Part shown: positions 34,668 through 48,466 of the stretch, one piece after another
Position numbering within the stretch: position 1 is the first letter of the stretch
How the letters are laid out: each line of letters starts with the position of its first letter
Source of the DNA: Serilophus lunatus
Taxonomy: Eukaryota > Chordata > Aves > Passeriformes > Eurylaimidae
Reading direction: 5' to 3'
NCBI GenBank assembly: GCA_013399895.1
Contig: VXBA01001607.1
Location: forward strand, 233,112 to 297,111
DNA length: 64,000 nt
Made by a program: the position numbers and the translations under genes
The notes under the pieces: generated by a model
What the model was told of the DNA's origin: nothing
The model's database searches: none
Seen by the model: only the letters and a program-made list of their open reading frames with translations

Positions 34668-37600
34668 TTTGAAAGTGTTAAAAAAAAATCTGTCATGATT
34701 GTTCAACTGCTCAATGCAGTAAGAAAAAAAGGATACCAACTCCTTTTCCTCACCCAATGGAATAATAAAATAACAAAAGTGCTATGACTAAAATTAATAA
34801 ATATTGGGAGTTTTCTCAGAATATGCCTTAATTTTTGCATATACTTTCATGCCCTTGCATAGTTACTTCCCCCCTAAATGCATGCAATCACAGAATTTAG
34901 CAATAACTTAGGCCAGCCTTCCCTCCCCCCCCCCCAACAATGTACTTTTTGTGCAGAGGATTGTTAAGGAAAAGTACAGAATTAGGCTTAATCTACCTTC
35001 ATTTGTATCACTCAAAATCTCCTTTTCATGACTTCTACAGACTTTAAACTGTGGGTGATTGTTACAGTGTTGGGTTTTTTTTTATTCTTAATAAATTTCT
35101 AGTAAGGGAATTTAATTTCCTGCATATAAACCAGCACCTAAGTGCATTTTTTTTCTTAGGACAACTTAAAAGTAAGATACAAACTCGTTAGTCCTGAAAT
35201 TAGAACTCAACTATGAAAGAGTGGTACAATTATTAGAACACAAAGGATCTTAGTTAAGTCAGCAACAATGTCTTTTAATTTAGATGCTTCTGTCAAAGCC
35301 TAAAATGAACATAGGAGTGCAAAATATGCATGTAAATATGTGTGTGTGTGTTGGGAATTAATCAACATAAGTCCTTTAATAGTCTAATCAGGGACTGAAG
35401 AATTAATTCATTATGGAAAAGGAAGACTTTGTAATTAAATGAGTCTCTGCTGTGCTTACGACTCATAATGAAAAAAGCTTTCTTGCACAACTTTTGTAAG
35501 TAATAGATTATGGAATTACACTGTGTAGGAACTGGATTTTGTTTTGTGCAGTTTGTTCCTAGCTAAACACAGAAGAGAACACGGAGCTCAAATAGTGAGC
35601 CACACGTCTCTGAGCTTCTTTTTTTCACTCCTTCAACTGAAAGGTGACCACCACCAAAATGAAACTGCACGGGGCTTTTTTTAGAGCATTCGTTACGATA
35701 TCCTGAATTACTCCAGTGTCTTAACAGCAACTTGCTCTTTAAATGAAATTGTATTTCTAATACAGTGGACAGACTCCTAACTTTTCAGTAGTAGCCAAGA
35801 AAACAATTCCACTCTGACAAGGTGCAATCAGGAGGAAATTTTATATAACACTGCAAGTAATAAATAAATTATGCATAGCAAGACTAAATTCAGAATAAGT
35901 ATATTGTGAAATAAAATACATTAGAATAATTGAAGAAAGAATTAATTACAGAGTTAGGATATAAACAGTAATGCATCTCAGGCAGAAGCAAACAACAAAA
36001 CTGAAGGAAAGATAATTGTGGGCTGAGTTTGTTCAAGAGAAACAACATTTACAGGTGGGAAAATGCATCTGATCTCACAGGATGACAGTTTACTTGCGGA
36101 GAGCCAGCACAAGCTTTGTGCATGTAAAATCCCACCAAAAAGTAGTGTATTAGTGATACTGTTTGGATGTATGCCTTGAAGTCTGGACAGAAGTGCATTT
36201 TACAGAGTGAACCAGCTCCCTTTACACCTTTCTGATATTCTAGTTGCAATTCCACAGCCACTCAAACAAAGGATGTTTCCACAAACAGCAAAGCTTGAAT
36301 AATTTCCTGAAATCTTAAAGTGGCAGAAATTCACAAATACATAAGCCAGTAACTGTGTGGATAAGAAAGGTAATTTGCAAAACTATGCCAGGGAGGCGTT
36401 ACGCAGTCGTAAGAGTAAGTAAACAGCACTTCTGGTAAACTGAAACTTTGACAGCAGATAATTCATCTTGGCATCACAAGTTAATTGACACCTGCATTAA
36501 TTACTGTTGTGAACTCTTAAAGCTCTTCTGCACCACACCAAATTCCCTTGCACTTCCAATATGTAACCAAACACAACACATAACCAGTTAACTTACCATT
36601 CTGACTAGAAACTCAACCTTAACCTACTTAACATTCTCTATAAACACATTTACAGATACAAACTGTTATTCTGCATATAGGAAACTATGATGCAGGAATT
36701 GTATTTCTACATATGATCTGAAATGAAATTAAAAGCGGGCATCTCTTCTGGTTAAAAGTGCAAAGGAGATGGCTGTGGAACCAGAGAGTGAATACACTTG
36801 GGTAATTTGATATTGAGAAGGTCCTTGAAGATTTAAATGTGTGGAGAAAGTCATGCTTCACATTAACTGACACTTCACTTCTGATTCACAGCTTCATCCA
36901 AATCACACATCTCATCAGGAACAAAGCTGTTGGACAGGTGGATGCAACTTTGCAAGGTATTACAGTAGATGTATGAAGTTGAACTTAGGTGGAAATCTAC
37001 ACACGTTTGTTAATGATGCTCTTATCGCTGTTCATACCCTTTCATCTAGGTTAGATGAGGAAGTGAGGCATCTAGTAACAGGAGAGTACAAAAGCCTGTA
37101 AGAAGAGTCCACCTAAACATTTTTCAGATCATCCCTACACGTAATTGACCTCAGTAAAGAAGGGAGATGTTCTCTCCCTCTTCAAGCCTCCTCCAGAAAA
37201 CAAATAGTCGCAATAAATCCTTTTACTGGAAGGATTTACTGCATTGAATTTAATATTGCAAATCTAAAAACTGTCTCCTGGAAATTAACGTATGGTAGAC
37301 TTTTTTTTTCCCCCCTTTTGTTATTTTTGATGAAGAAATATTTCTTTTTCACATCTATATGCTGATGTAATACTTCTGAAGTTAGTTGTCAGAATGTCCA
37401 GGACAAAGGACTTACCCAAACATGAAGTACTTAAATGTAAAACACTAGGGGCCATTAGGCAGAAGTTCAGAGTTAAAAAAACCCCACAAACAAACAAAAC
37501 TTTAATTTGCTTTTGCTGTGTCAAAAAGGGCAAAGGTCTGAAAGTGGCTTAAAATTGCCTTTAATGACTCAATCCAACCCACTGACCACCCGTAAAGGAA

Positions 37601-39104
37601 ACTATCTCAGCTTTTTTCATCCAGCCTAGCTGGTTTATTTTTTTCTGCTGGCTCAAGTGGCACTTGTCCAACAATGCACTGAGCAAATCCATACTAAATG
37701 CAGCAGTAATCCTACTGTCTCCATCAGGGGGGCAGGTAAGAGGTGAGCAAGTCCACTGAAAGGTCACATGAGAGCCAGGATTCAGAGCCAGGATCATGGA
37801 AGCTAAAATTTCAACAGCACATGCCATTTCTCCAATTCTAGAAATAGTATGGATCTTTAAGAAGAATGAGGAAGCTAATACACTTATCTTCTTGGTAATA
37901 TCCTTTTCTGTTAAGGGAGTAGGACAGCTATGAAGTACTATCAAATAATTTAGCTGTCATACAAAGGTTTTGCAGTGTCATGGTCTACTGGCATACCACC
38001 AAAATAAAACCCATTAATTTGTGCACAAACTGTTCTCCCTCTGGTGCAGCTTATGCAATTTACTGAGGAAGACAGGAAAGCACATCCCTGGGACATGACT
38101 ATCTCTAAAATTGTCCCTTTTCTTTGCCATCTCCTTCACCAAAGAAGACACAGCAGCTGAATTCCCAAAGCCATCAAAGGTACTGATTTTGAAGAATACT
38201 GTGGCTTACTGAAGTTTACAGCATAAACTATAATGGTATTCTGCAGTCAAATCCTGCTTGAAACAATATTCCAGTCTCATCAGGGAACTGTGGCAAGGCT
38301 TTCAAATGTTAAGCTGTCATATCTGACAGAGTTTTGAGGATTATCTTTAAGCTTTCAGGGGAAAATACTCTTGATAGAGAACTGCACACAAAAAAACAGA
38401 ACTAGATTAGTTTCTCTTTAAAGTCTGCAATATCTAGTCAGAAGAGCTTTCACAGAAACTGAGCAGTAATCTTAACAGTGGCACACTGCAAAAAACTAAA
38501 ACGGAGATACATTTTAAAAAGTGAACTAAATATAAATTGTGGAGAGGTCACATTTCTGCTTTCCACATCAAGAGGACAAAGCTGTATGACAGTCTGAAAT
38601 GAACTTGTATCAGTTATTTTTCAGTATAAACTGATTTTTAAGTACAAGTTTGGTATGTTCTGGACATGATAAACTAATTCAAGGACAACTAAAGATCTGA
38701 GCACAAGTCACAAAAAGTTCTACCAAAATTGGTAGAAAGGAAGGCAGTGCATCCCAGAACAGTAAATTGAGTCTTGGGTTTCCTTAGCTCCTTGCTTTTC
38801 TTTGTTTTGCCTTGACAAAAATAATGTCCTCTTACCTGCTGTGGCAACTACATACAAATGAAACCAAGGAACAAGAGTAAATCTTTAGCAGCATAAATCA
38901 AATCTGGCCATCATGAATCTAGACATCATTAACAAAATCCAAGACCAAATATACTTATTGCAACCATTTTTCATGTTTTAGATTTTATATTTCTGGGATC
39001 TGTTTTTACAGTTTAGCTTAGAATATAACTTTATATCCCCATCATAAATCAAACATCATGGATGTCTTTAAATATTCTGAAAGGCTCTTAGTGGATACTA
39101 AGTA
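34668..39104. other. Intergenic DNA, no gene identified
   Basis: AT-rich sequence with small simple tracts: a C run near 34922-34936, (TG)n at 35338-35350, and a T/C run near 37301-37318. It contains an unexplained minus-strand frame at 37561-37944. Confidence 0.55.
37561..37944 (-). other. Unrecognised 127-codon open frame
   Basis: The longest open frame outside APC that is neither antisense to an exon nor built on N. The product would have a hydrophobic patch (AVEILASMILAL) and several cysteines. It matches no family I know. It lies on the SRP19/APC strand about 4 kb past the APC stop, where mRNA readthrough or an unannotated lncRNA is possible. It may be chance. Confidence 0.2.
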
Positions 39105-39335
39105 TTTTAGATAAAGAATCAGAGAAATGTATATTTGGAAGAGATTTCAAAAGATCACCTAAGCCCATCTCTGCACACAAGCAATATGAAATATACTACA
39201 GTCCATCCCTATGAGATGTTTCATAAACCTCTTCTTAAAACTTCTATAATGGAAATTTAACAACTCCCATGGGAAGCATATTTTAGTGTATCACTACCCT
39301 TATAGTTGGAAAGTTTCTCTAGCCTATCTTTGCTA
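39105..39335 (-). repeat. Old, diverged CR1 fragment
   Basis: 'tttggaagagatttcaaaag', 'atcacctaagcccat', 'cctcttcttaaaacttctat', 'acaactcccatgggaagcat' and 'ctacccttatagttggaaag' match the reverse complement of an ancient CR1 end, much more diverged than the other copies. Confidence 0.65.
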
Positions 39336-41018
39336 CAAATATAGGTTACTTATGAGGATATTAAGAGAAACTTCCCAATTATAATGATCATGAAGTATCC
39401 CCATGACTATCTTGAGAAGCCACTACAATTTTCAAAGACATTCTGGTGTTTGATACGCATACAATTATTTATGGTTTCACTTTACCTTCTGATTCAAAAA
39501 CTGACTTCAGTAATTTTTCAGTTATAGAACTGAAATCAGAATTTCTTTACTGAGACTGAGTTTACACCTTTCATCCTTAAACTGACAGGACAAATAGGTA
39601 ACACTGGTGTTAAACAACTATTCTGGATCACGTGGTATATTTTTGTAGTTGTTAAAAGCCCAGCACAAAAAAAGTATCACATGATTTACAAGAAAAGTGG
39701 TCTTTCATTTAAAACTCAAATACCTGTATTCTACTCCAGTAGGAAGTCCTGACTGTGAACATATCACGTAATCTATCTCTATTTCATCTTTAAAATGACA
39801 CTGATATTCATATTGGATGTTTTGTGAAGATACTAGATGCAAAATATTTCAAATGCTAACATGAGGAGCGCTGCTTGTTAACAGGTTCACCAGGTGACAC
39901 AGGAACATGGCATGTCTCTAAGTAAATCTGACAGGAAGCAAAGAACAAAAGAGCAAATAAGATACCACTTCTGCCAAACAAGTTGTTTTTGGTATTGGCT
40001 TTTGTACAAATTGACTTCTGTCTGCTGCTGTCTTGATTCTGTTAAAGAATCAGAGCACGTCTTACAGTTAACTCAGATGACTCATTTCGACATCAGAAGT
40101 ACAAAAGCCACAGAAGTGATACACTCTGCAACTGTGTTAAAGCTACCATGAAGGTAAATTGCTCTTTTTCAGGGCTTCCTGAAATCAGGGCATTCTGAAT
40201 TCTAAATATCAATTATTTAGAAAGCTAACTTTAGAACAGGCCAGTTGAGATGCAACAGAACTGGAAAATGACTTCATGGTTTGTTCAAAAATGCACACAA
40301 CGGTTAATGTTCTGTTCTCTCATGTTTCTAGTTTAGACCAATTCTCATCTAAATTCAGACTATATTTTTAAAGCACAAATCTGGTTTTTTTGGGCATTGT
40401 TCTAGCGCAATCTATATTTGCATCAAAAAGGCTCGAGGCAGCAAATGCCATGTTTTGTGCATAAAGTTCTTTCTCTACTAAGATAACAAATTTCTTGCTG
40501 CCGAGGGATTCTTGTGATATTTTCCCCTTCATAATTCTTAAAAAATAAATTAAAAAAAAGCACAAAAAGATAGCAAATAGAATTAAAATTTCATCTTACA
40601 GTCACTATTTTCACATTCTACATTATATCCCCAATTAAAAAAAACCTTTTGTTTTACAAATATTACTTTTATAGATACAATATTGTTTCAGGCTTGCAGT
40701 CATGAGAACAATTATACTGCTTGGCTACTGGAAATACCCTGCCTTTAGCCTTGTTATGCACCTGAGATGTGTGAAACTGTCTCAATTACAACTATATTAC
40801 AGAAGACCTAGGGCCTGATCCCACAACTGTTAAAAGCATCCTACAACAGCCATTTGCCAGTGACAAGGAAGAACAAATATTGGAGGTGCAGAATTCTACT
40901 GGATCAGGCCTTAAGTGTAAGTGCATTATACAACACATTATATGGTGACATCTCAAAATAAAATACTGTATTTTTATGTAATGCAGAAGTAACACACACA
41001 ACTTACATATAGCAATAA

Positions 41019-41024
41019 TTTATT
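41019..41024 (-). terminator. APC: Candidate APC poly(A) signal
   Basis: AATAAA on the gene strand 0.89 kb past the stop. Other hexamers lie at 41672-41677 and, very close to the stop, at 41889-41898. Which one is used cannot be told from sequence. Confidence 0.3.
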
Positions 41025-41212
41025 CTGAAATGTTCATTTTAGTCTCTGTTGAGACATCACCTACGTCTCATTAATAAAAGAGCAGCCATCTCACCTCAAA
41101 TACCAGAATATACAACAAGTTACAGCATAGCAAAAAAATTCTACCTACTTTAAGATAAAATCTAATTCAGGTAAAATAATTTTGTTCAGGGTTTTACAGT
41201 TACACAGTTGGG

Positions 41213-41245
41213 TTTTTTTGGTTTTTTTTCTTTTTTTTTTTTTTT
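41213..41245 (-). repeat. APC: A-rich tract in the APC 3'UTR
   Basis: Three consecutive runs of T on the plus strand (7, 8 and 15) are runs of A in the APC transcript. Oligo-dT can prime here. Confidence 0.7.
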
Positions 41246-41910
41246 GCAGAGCACAAAGAAAGTGTAAATTGTTACACCATAACTATCTATGCACATTATG
41301 TGACCACAGAAATGTTAATCATTACTTCATAAAATGAACCATCAGTTCCATTCATGCAGAAAAGCAGGCTAGGAAAGCTTGTTCAGCGGAAACCATATTA
41401 CTGTGAATTTCACAGCCACATGATTAATTATTGGGTTAAATGGACTCACAAATACTAAAAATGAGTATTTTTTTTGCATAAATAATACCAATTACTTCCC
41501 TGATGTAGTTTAGTTGGTTTGTAATCTAGAAATTATTGGTAACGCAGTATGATTGTATTACCTCTATCTGCACTGTTCCATGACTTCAATGACAAGCAAT
41601 TTTCAAAGGATTATGGGATGGGATGCTAATGGATGTTAAACATACTGTACACATATACTTGCGTTAGCAATTTTATTCCAAACTGTCAGTCAGGTATTCC
41701 TGCAAAATATTACCAGTGAGGACAAAGTATACTATCAAATATGGCTTCCAGAACAAGGACCATCTAACAAGAATCAAAGCTATTTACAACAAATAAAAAA
41801 ACAACAACAACAAAAAAATCAATCCCCATTTTTTTTTGTTTCATTCGAAACAAAGTTTCTAAGTAGCTGCTGTATATAATACATCAGTTTTATTTATTTT
41901 TTTGTTGCAC

Positions 41911-42060
41911 TTAAACAGAAGTTACCAGGTAAGAGCCAGAGTGACGTTTAGGGCTTTGGGTTCCACTGGAGTCTGTGTTTTCAGACTTGGTGTCACGTTT
42001 CTTCGTGCTGTTATTCACTGGAGTTGGTATCTGTGATGGTCGAGCAGAACTATTGTCCAC
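41911..42060 (-). other. APC: APC C-terminal EB1 and PDZ ligands
   Basis: PSQIPTPVNN (an SxIP-type EB1 motif) lies near 42010-42040, and the chain ends GSYLVTSV, the ligand for DLG-type PDZ domains. Both are as in mammals. Confidence 0.93.
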
Positions 42061-45000
42061 GCTGCTCTTCCTGCGGCTTGGATTGTAGTTGAAAGGAGTC
42101 ACTCTTGCTGCCACAGCACCGATGGGGGAGCTGTGCTTGCTTGAGCTACTGGAACTGAACGGTGTACGCTCGCTTACAGTACTTTCACTAATTTCTGGTG
42201 CAGGAACGGGATTATTCTGCAGAGGCTTTGTTTCAGTGCCTTTCTTGTCTGGACTGTCTATCTGAAAGAAAGAGTTCAGACGGTTTTCTAAGCCAGTGGT
42301 ACGAACAGGAACACTTCCATTCCCTGGCATTTGCTTTTCTTGTATCTCTTTAGGATCTTTACCATTCATACCCCCTTTCTCTGAAACACTGTCAATAACA
42401 GGGGGAGTATTTCCAGTTGGGGACCTTCCAGACCGAGGGTTGTTAATTGGGCAGTCCTCTATCCTCACCCACACATCCTCTGTCTTAGAGACAGCTGGTG
42501 CCATCTGATAGATGAGAGTTTTGGAATCAGAGACATTTGTGGCACCCGAGGAAGGATCGTTCATTATCTGAGGAATTTCGCTTTCTTTTATTTTTCTCCA
42601 AGTACCTTTTGCTGGTGCTTGGCTTTCTTTACTCTGCTTGTGTCCAGGAAGAGAACTTCCATGTTGCTTTTCATCTTCACTTTTTGCCTTCTCACTGGAT
42701 TCTGAAGAAGCTGACAGAATTGAGGAGGAACTTCCAGTTCTTCGCCAAGTGCTAACACGAGGAAGGGATGAGGAATGCTTACTGTGCTCACGCTTCCATG
42801 TTCCTGATCTATTGATCAGCAGCCTAGACGGACTCTCAGAATGAGAGCGAGCTATGTCATGACGCTTGGCTGGTCTCCCATCATATTCCACAGAAGGGCT
42901 CTGATTAGGGGCTAATTTTCGCCAACCACTAGTCTGGGCAGTTGAATGAGTGGATAAAGACATATCAGGGAGAGATGGACTTAAAATTGGGGTCTGTAGT
43001 TGGGACCTTGTGGGAGAGTCTGGCCTGGAAGGAGACAGAGATTCAAATGAAGCTGACTCTTCTAATTTCCGTCTCAGAGTTGGGCTTGGAGCTTCTTTAA
43101 TGAAAGTTGACTGACGAACGAGAACAGGTCTCTCAGATCTGTCAGATTCACTTCCACTCGATTTTGTGGATGACATTCTGGATAGGTCAGTCTTTTTGTT
43201 TGATCCACCAGTGCTGAGAGCTTGGTTTAACCCTTTTGAAGCAGATTCACTTCGTGGAATGCTACTGGTACTCTTAGGTAAGGCAGTTTGCTTTGTAAGG
43301 TTTTGCTGGCTCATCTGCCTGCCCGGTGGTGTATATGACATTCTACCTGAACTCGAGGATTTTGTTGAAGCTGTGCTAGGAGATGATGTTCTTGGCAACT
43401 GTGACAGTTTGTTGGGAGGACTTATACCATTTCTTCCTGGGGAAATTGAGTTTCGCCCAGGGGATTGCAGAGGCCTGCTTAGTGGCTGCTGTTGAGGTCT
43501 AGAAGGAGTGGAGTCTCTAGATCCTGATCTAGATGGTCCTTTACTTGATCCACTCTGGTTCAATGCTGATGGCTGCCTAGTTACAGGAGCTGGCTCAGGT
43601 TTCACTGATGATTTGGCTCCTCTTGGAGAACTAGTCAAACTTTGGCCTTCGCTAGGACTCTTGGAGTTCATGTTTTTGAGTGGGGGTCCTTTTTTGGAAA
43701 CAGGACTAGTACTTGAAGAACTATTTCGAACTCCTGGAATATGGATCATTGTTCTACCACGTGAAATTGAAGGCACACTTGTCTGTTGTGATTGCTTCAA
43801 CTGGCTTGAAACTTCTGAATTGGAGCGAGCTTTTCCTGTAATCATACTTTTATACACTTTCTTCCCTCCTTTGATTCCCCTACTTTCTGATTCTGCTTTT
43901 TTAGATTCCAGTGTACTTTTCTCTCCTGGCTTAATAATTCTTGGACCTTTATTACTAGTGAAAGGTTTTTCTTCTTGGTCTGGGGTAAGATGAAATGGTG
44001 ACCCTAGAGAAATACCAGATTTTAATGAAAGGATAGAATCAGAGTCTGATGAAGCTTGTCTAGAAAGTGATGCAGCAGCTGCAGCTTGATGCAAGCTACT
44101 AACTATAGAATTTGCACCTTCTTGTATAGCTTTCCAATCAAAGTTCTCAGAATCAGGTGAAAAACCATGTTCTGAATCTGGCCTCTGTATCTCTCTCAAA
44201 TCCAGTGTCAAATCTTCTGCCAGTATACCACCTGTATTTCTGGAATTATTTTTTTCACTTTCACTCTTCATTCTTGACGGTTTTTTCTTTTTAGGCATAG
44301 CAGAACTAATGCATTCCTGCAAAAGATCATCTTCTGAGTCAATGCTAAGAGAACTCAAAGAACTGTTTCTAGAGAAACATACAGGAGTATCTTCAACATG
44401 AAACGATTTAGGTGCATAACCAGAAGTCTGTGGTCTGTTGGATTCCATCTGTGAATCAGGAGCCTCGGTACGTTTTGCAGGTTCCCCTTCTTTGTTGTTG
44501 TTGTTTTCTTGATCGATATCACTGAGGGAGCTAAGAGAGGAATTGCGAGAGAAACAAACAGGTGTATTTTCAATAGCAAAATTTTGCATTTTCTCATCTG
44601 TAGCTGCTCCTCTGTCAGGAATATCTTTAGTTGACTGAGAGAAGGTTTTAGGCTGGCTTCTGCCTGTTGGGTGTTTTTGACAAACTTGGGTCCTGTTACT
44701 TGGTTGCTGATTTGAAGACTGTTCTGGATTAGAGCAGTCTTTACTTTCCGTTTCCTTTGCTTCTTTTCCTTTTCTTAATTCTGCCTTCTCCCTTGAAAGG
44801 TCAACATCATCATCATCAAAATCTAAAGAACTTAGGGAATCATTTCTTGAAAAACAGTAAGGAGTTCCCTCAATAGGTGTGTAATGATGAGGGGAATCAA
44901 ATGCAAAGCTTCCTCTTACACGCTCTTCATTATTTGGCAATTTGTCATGAAAGTCTCTTGAATTATTTTTAAGATTCTGTTTCTTTGCATCTCTGCTCTC

Positions 45001-48000
45001 TGCGTAGCTTCTTTCATTACTAACATTACTTTTAGGCTCTGTGCTTTTTCTTATGCGTGCTCTGTATTCATTATTTTGGGGAACAGGCTTTACTGGTGAT
45101 GTTGGCTTCTTTTTCTCACCTTCTGGTTGGTTTTTATTACTTAGAGATGAAGAAGCTTGTTGAATTTGATCCATTATCTTCTTCACTCTGAAAGGTTTGT
45201 GACTTTTTCCTTTTGGCATAGCTGAGTTAATGCACTCAGCCAGAATATCACCCTCTTCTGTTTTGTCATCATCCAGGCCCGGGGGAGTCACAGTTGAGCT
45301 TTTTGCTCTCTGAGAGTCATCAGTACTTCTGCCTTCTGTAGGAATGGTGTCCCGCTTTTCAAATTCCCCTGACTGTGCTCCCACACCCACAGTGTCTACA
45401 TTGGCCAACTCACTCGGGGGTGACTCTATTGTGAGATCACTCAGAGATGTAGCTGTTGAAAAATTTATTGGTGTCCCCTCAACACAGTAAACCCGTGGCA
45501 TGTCATCTCCTGGTGTAAAACTCACATGCTTTTGCGATTGCAATCTGCTTTGTGAAGGCAAAAGTTTGTAAACTGGCAACTGGCTGGGCTTTCTGGCTAC
45601 AGGAGGAGGTATTTTTGGAGCAGATGCTTGAGAAGGCTTTTTGGCTTTGCGTGAAGACTTCGTTGGCATTGCAGAAATAATACAGGCTTCCAGTATTTCA
45701 ATATCATCATCAGAATCATCCAGAATGTCTTTTTCTGCTTCAGCAGGCTTCTCTGCTTTCTTCTCTTCGCTATCCTTTGCATCATCTGACTGTTCAGGTT
45801 CTGTCTCATTTCCATGCTCATTTTCATGAACTGGAGGCATTATTCTTAACTCTGCATCTTTCTGTATGAATGGCTCATCAAGGCTCAGAGCACTCAGGCT
45901 GGAAGAGCAAGAAAACCCATCCGGTGTGCTTTCTGTGGCAAAATGTAATAGTGTATCAGCATCTGGCAAAACCTGAACTCGTTGAACAGCTGCATTTACA
46001 GCTGCCTGTCTAGGCCCAGGCTCTCTCTTTTCTGTACTAGGTACTTTTCCCTTTGGCACCTCTCTTTTTACTTGAACCCCTTGAGTGGGTGGTGGTGTTT
46101 TACTTCTGCTTGGAGGCATCGTTTGTCCAGGGCTGTCTGGAAGGTCACTGGGACTTATAATACCACTTACTATTCCACTGCAAGGCTCACTTTGAACTGA
46201 ACTGGCAATTGAACGGCTTTCAAAACTATCCAGGGAACTTACAGAAGTACACCTACTGAACATGAGTGGTGTTTCCTGTACATAATGTTCTGGCGGGCTT
46301 TTAGGAGTCTGTGCACCACTCTTTGAGGGAGATTTGGCACCTGAGGAAAATTCAACAGCTTTATGTCTAGAGGAATCAGAAGGAGACAAGCTAGATGTCT
46401 GAAGTCTACTGGATTTTGTTCTGATGTGCTGTGATGTTGATGTGATTTCACTTACTGCACCTTCTGTAGATAGAGGCCCACTGTTTTCCTTTAGTTCTGA
46501 GATCTGTAATGTATTATTTGCATCTGTGCCACGTGTGGATTGATCACGTCCTATTTCATCTTCAGCTGATGACAAAGATGACAAAGAGCTACACCTTGAA
46601 AAACATATTGGGGTATCTTCCACGCAGTAAGTTTGTATAGTTTCTTGGTTAATAGAAGGAGTCTTACAGGAGGCAGTCTTCTGTGCATGACCACTTCTGC
46701 TCTGTGCAGAACTTGGGTGAAGCTGATTTTGTCTCTTTGAACCGCCTGAGGGGGTTGATGTGCTCCCACTGCTTGTGGAAATATGGTCAGTTTTAGTCAG
46801 TGGCACTGAAGAAGTCTTTGGAAAACTAAAAGATGGCTTCTGAGAAGAAGGTGTAACTTCTGTTGAATATTTTAAACTATAATCAATAGGCTGATCAACA
46901 TGATGCTCCTCTTCATTGTACTTCATGCTATAATTGGTTGGTCTGTCTTCCTCTTCATGTTGCTCCTCCTCAGAGTAACGTTCACTATAGTTGGTTGGCT
47001 TGTCATCATCATAATCATCAACCTGGCACAGGGACTGGTTTACCTTCTGATTCATTCCTAGAGTTGGGCCTACTCTGTTCTGATCTGAACCACTGGATCC
47101 TCTTGATCTAAAGGAAGAAACGCACTCCTGCTGTCCAAAAGGTGACTGGTATTTCATGTGTTTATCATCTCCACTTTCAGTGTATACGGGGTATGCTGCA
47201 TTTTGGCTCCTTGACTGTCTTTGTTCATTTTGTTTCATTTCATCATCTATTACATGCTTAGGCCTTGCCCATCTTTCATTCTGAGAGGGACTTTGCCTTC
47301 CAGAATTTAACTGTTCATCTGAGTATTTAAGACTATAATTAATGGGAGTATCTAGTTCTCCATCATTGTCATCCATATGGTTTGCGCTATGAATTTTGTG
47401 TGCCAAGTCAGCTGGATATTGACCATAACTACAAAATTTGCTTTCATCATCTTCAGAGTAAGATTCAATAGAAGGTTTCATTTGGCCTCTTTTACCATAG
47501 CCATCACTGCTGCTGACACTATTTAAACTATCATTTGAAGCTCTTTTGTATTCCATTTTTGTATAAGGCACAGGACATGTCCTGTTTGAATTCTCAGATT
47601 TAGGAAAGTACGTATTTGAGTGTGTATGGGCCGTGGCTGATCTCCTCGAGGCATTTCTGTCTTCTGTCAAACTGTGCATTTCAGAAGTGGAACCAGAGCT
47701 TCTGTCTTCCTGTGGAATGTGCATGCTTGTTACTTCTTCCATAACTTTGGCAATCTGAGCTGCAGCAGTAGAAATCTGCATTCCTATTCTCTTAGAGGAG
47801 TTCCCAGTATTCTCTGCAGCTGGATGATAGGTATTTAAACCTACCGTTCGATCCCTATCGACACTTCTGTCTTTCTCAGATCGAGAATTTTCTGTGTTTC
47901 CTCTACTGGAAGAGGAGGAGCCAGGTAATACTGTAGTATTTACATATGGTGAAAGCACAGTCATGTTACCAGCATTAAAACTCTCTGATCTGCATATACC

Positions 48001-48466
48001 ATCATCGTGGCGACTGCCGTCCAGGACATACTCACTGTATATATTTTGCTTATGTCTCTGTTTATTACGGTGAGAAGCTTTCGGGCTTAAATTGTCAATG
48101 TTGTCAAAAGTCTCTGACAAATGCTGAGCATCTAATTCTGCTTCCAGTGCCTTTTGTTTTCTGACATGAAGAGATGGCAAACTTGATCCTGGGGACATAA
48201 TGTTGGCATCCTTGTATTTGGCTGGCCTGTTTGCCATAAGGTTTCTTAGAGCTGCGGCACTACCCATGGCTATCATTTTGTGTTTTGAGTGAATGAGATT
48301 TTTCAGCATGCTGACGGCTCCCATGTCCCACAGCGCCTCCTGATCCTTTGCATTTCGTGCAGAAAGATTCCACAGGGTCCCACATGCATTACTAACTATT
48401 GTCAAACTGTGTGACTTCAAGTGTTGTAACAAGGTTTGTAAGCAGCTGTTCTCCCGCAAGATTTGC
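41911..48466 (-). CDS. APC: APC last exon (classical exon 15), 6.56 kb
   Basis: The acceptor is ttaaaaccag (exon starts at 48466) and the stop TAA is at 41911-41913. One base completes an Arg codon, then 2184 codons follow uninterrupted. The exon holds the last armadillo repeats (NACGTLWNLSARNAKDQEA, AMGSAAALRNLM), a DNID caspase-type site near 48130, all beta-catenin and axin motifs, the basic domain and the C terminus. The reading frame happens to stay open 71 bases into the intron, up to a Met at 48537, but that ATG is not the gene start. Such a giant coding exon is the hallmark of APC. Confidence 0.98.

Larger units (their letters stand above)
39336..41910 (-). other. APC: APC 3'UTR and downstream DNA
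   Basis: The right part is APC 3'UTR; its end is uncertain. Read on the gene strand it is A- and U-rich with long A runs (41213-41245). Short frames (39894-40151, 40368-40565) have no recognisable product. Confidence 0.55.

Noticed and set aside
42296..46200. Several plus-strand open frames, up to 161 codons, opposite APC exon 15
   Set aside because: They are antisense shadows of a long coding exon with biased codon composition.
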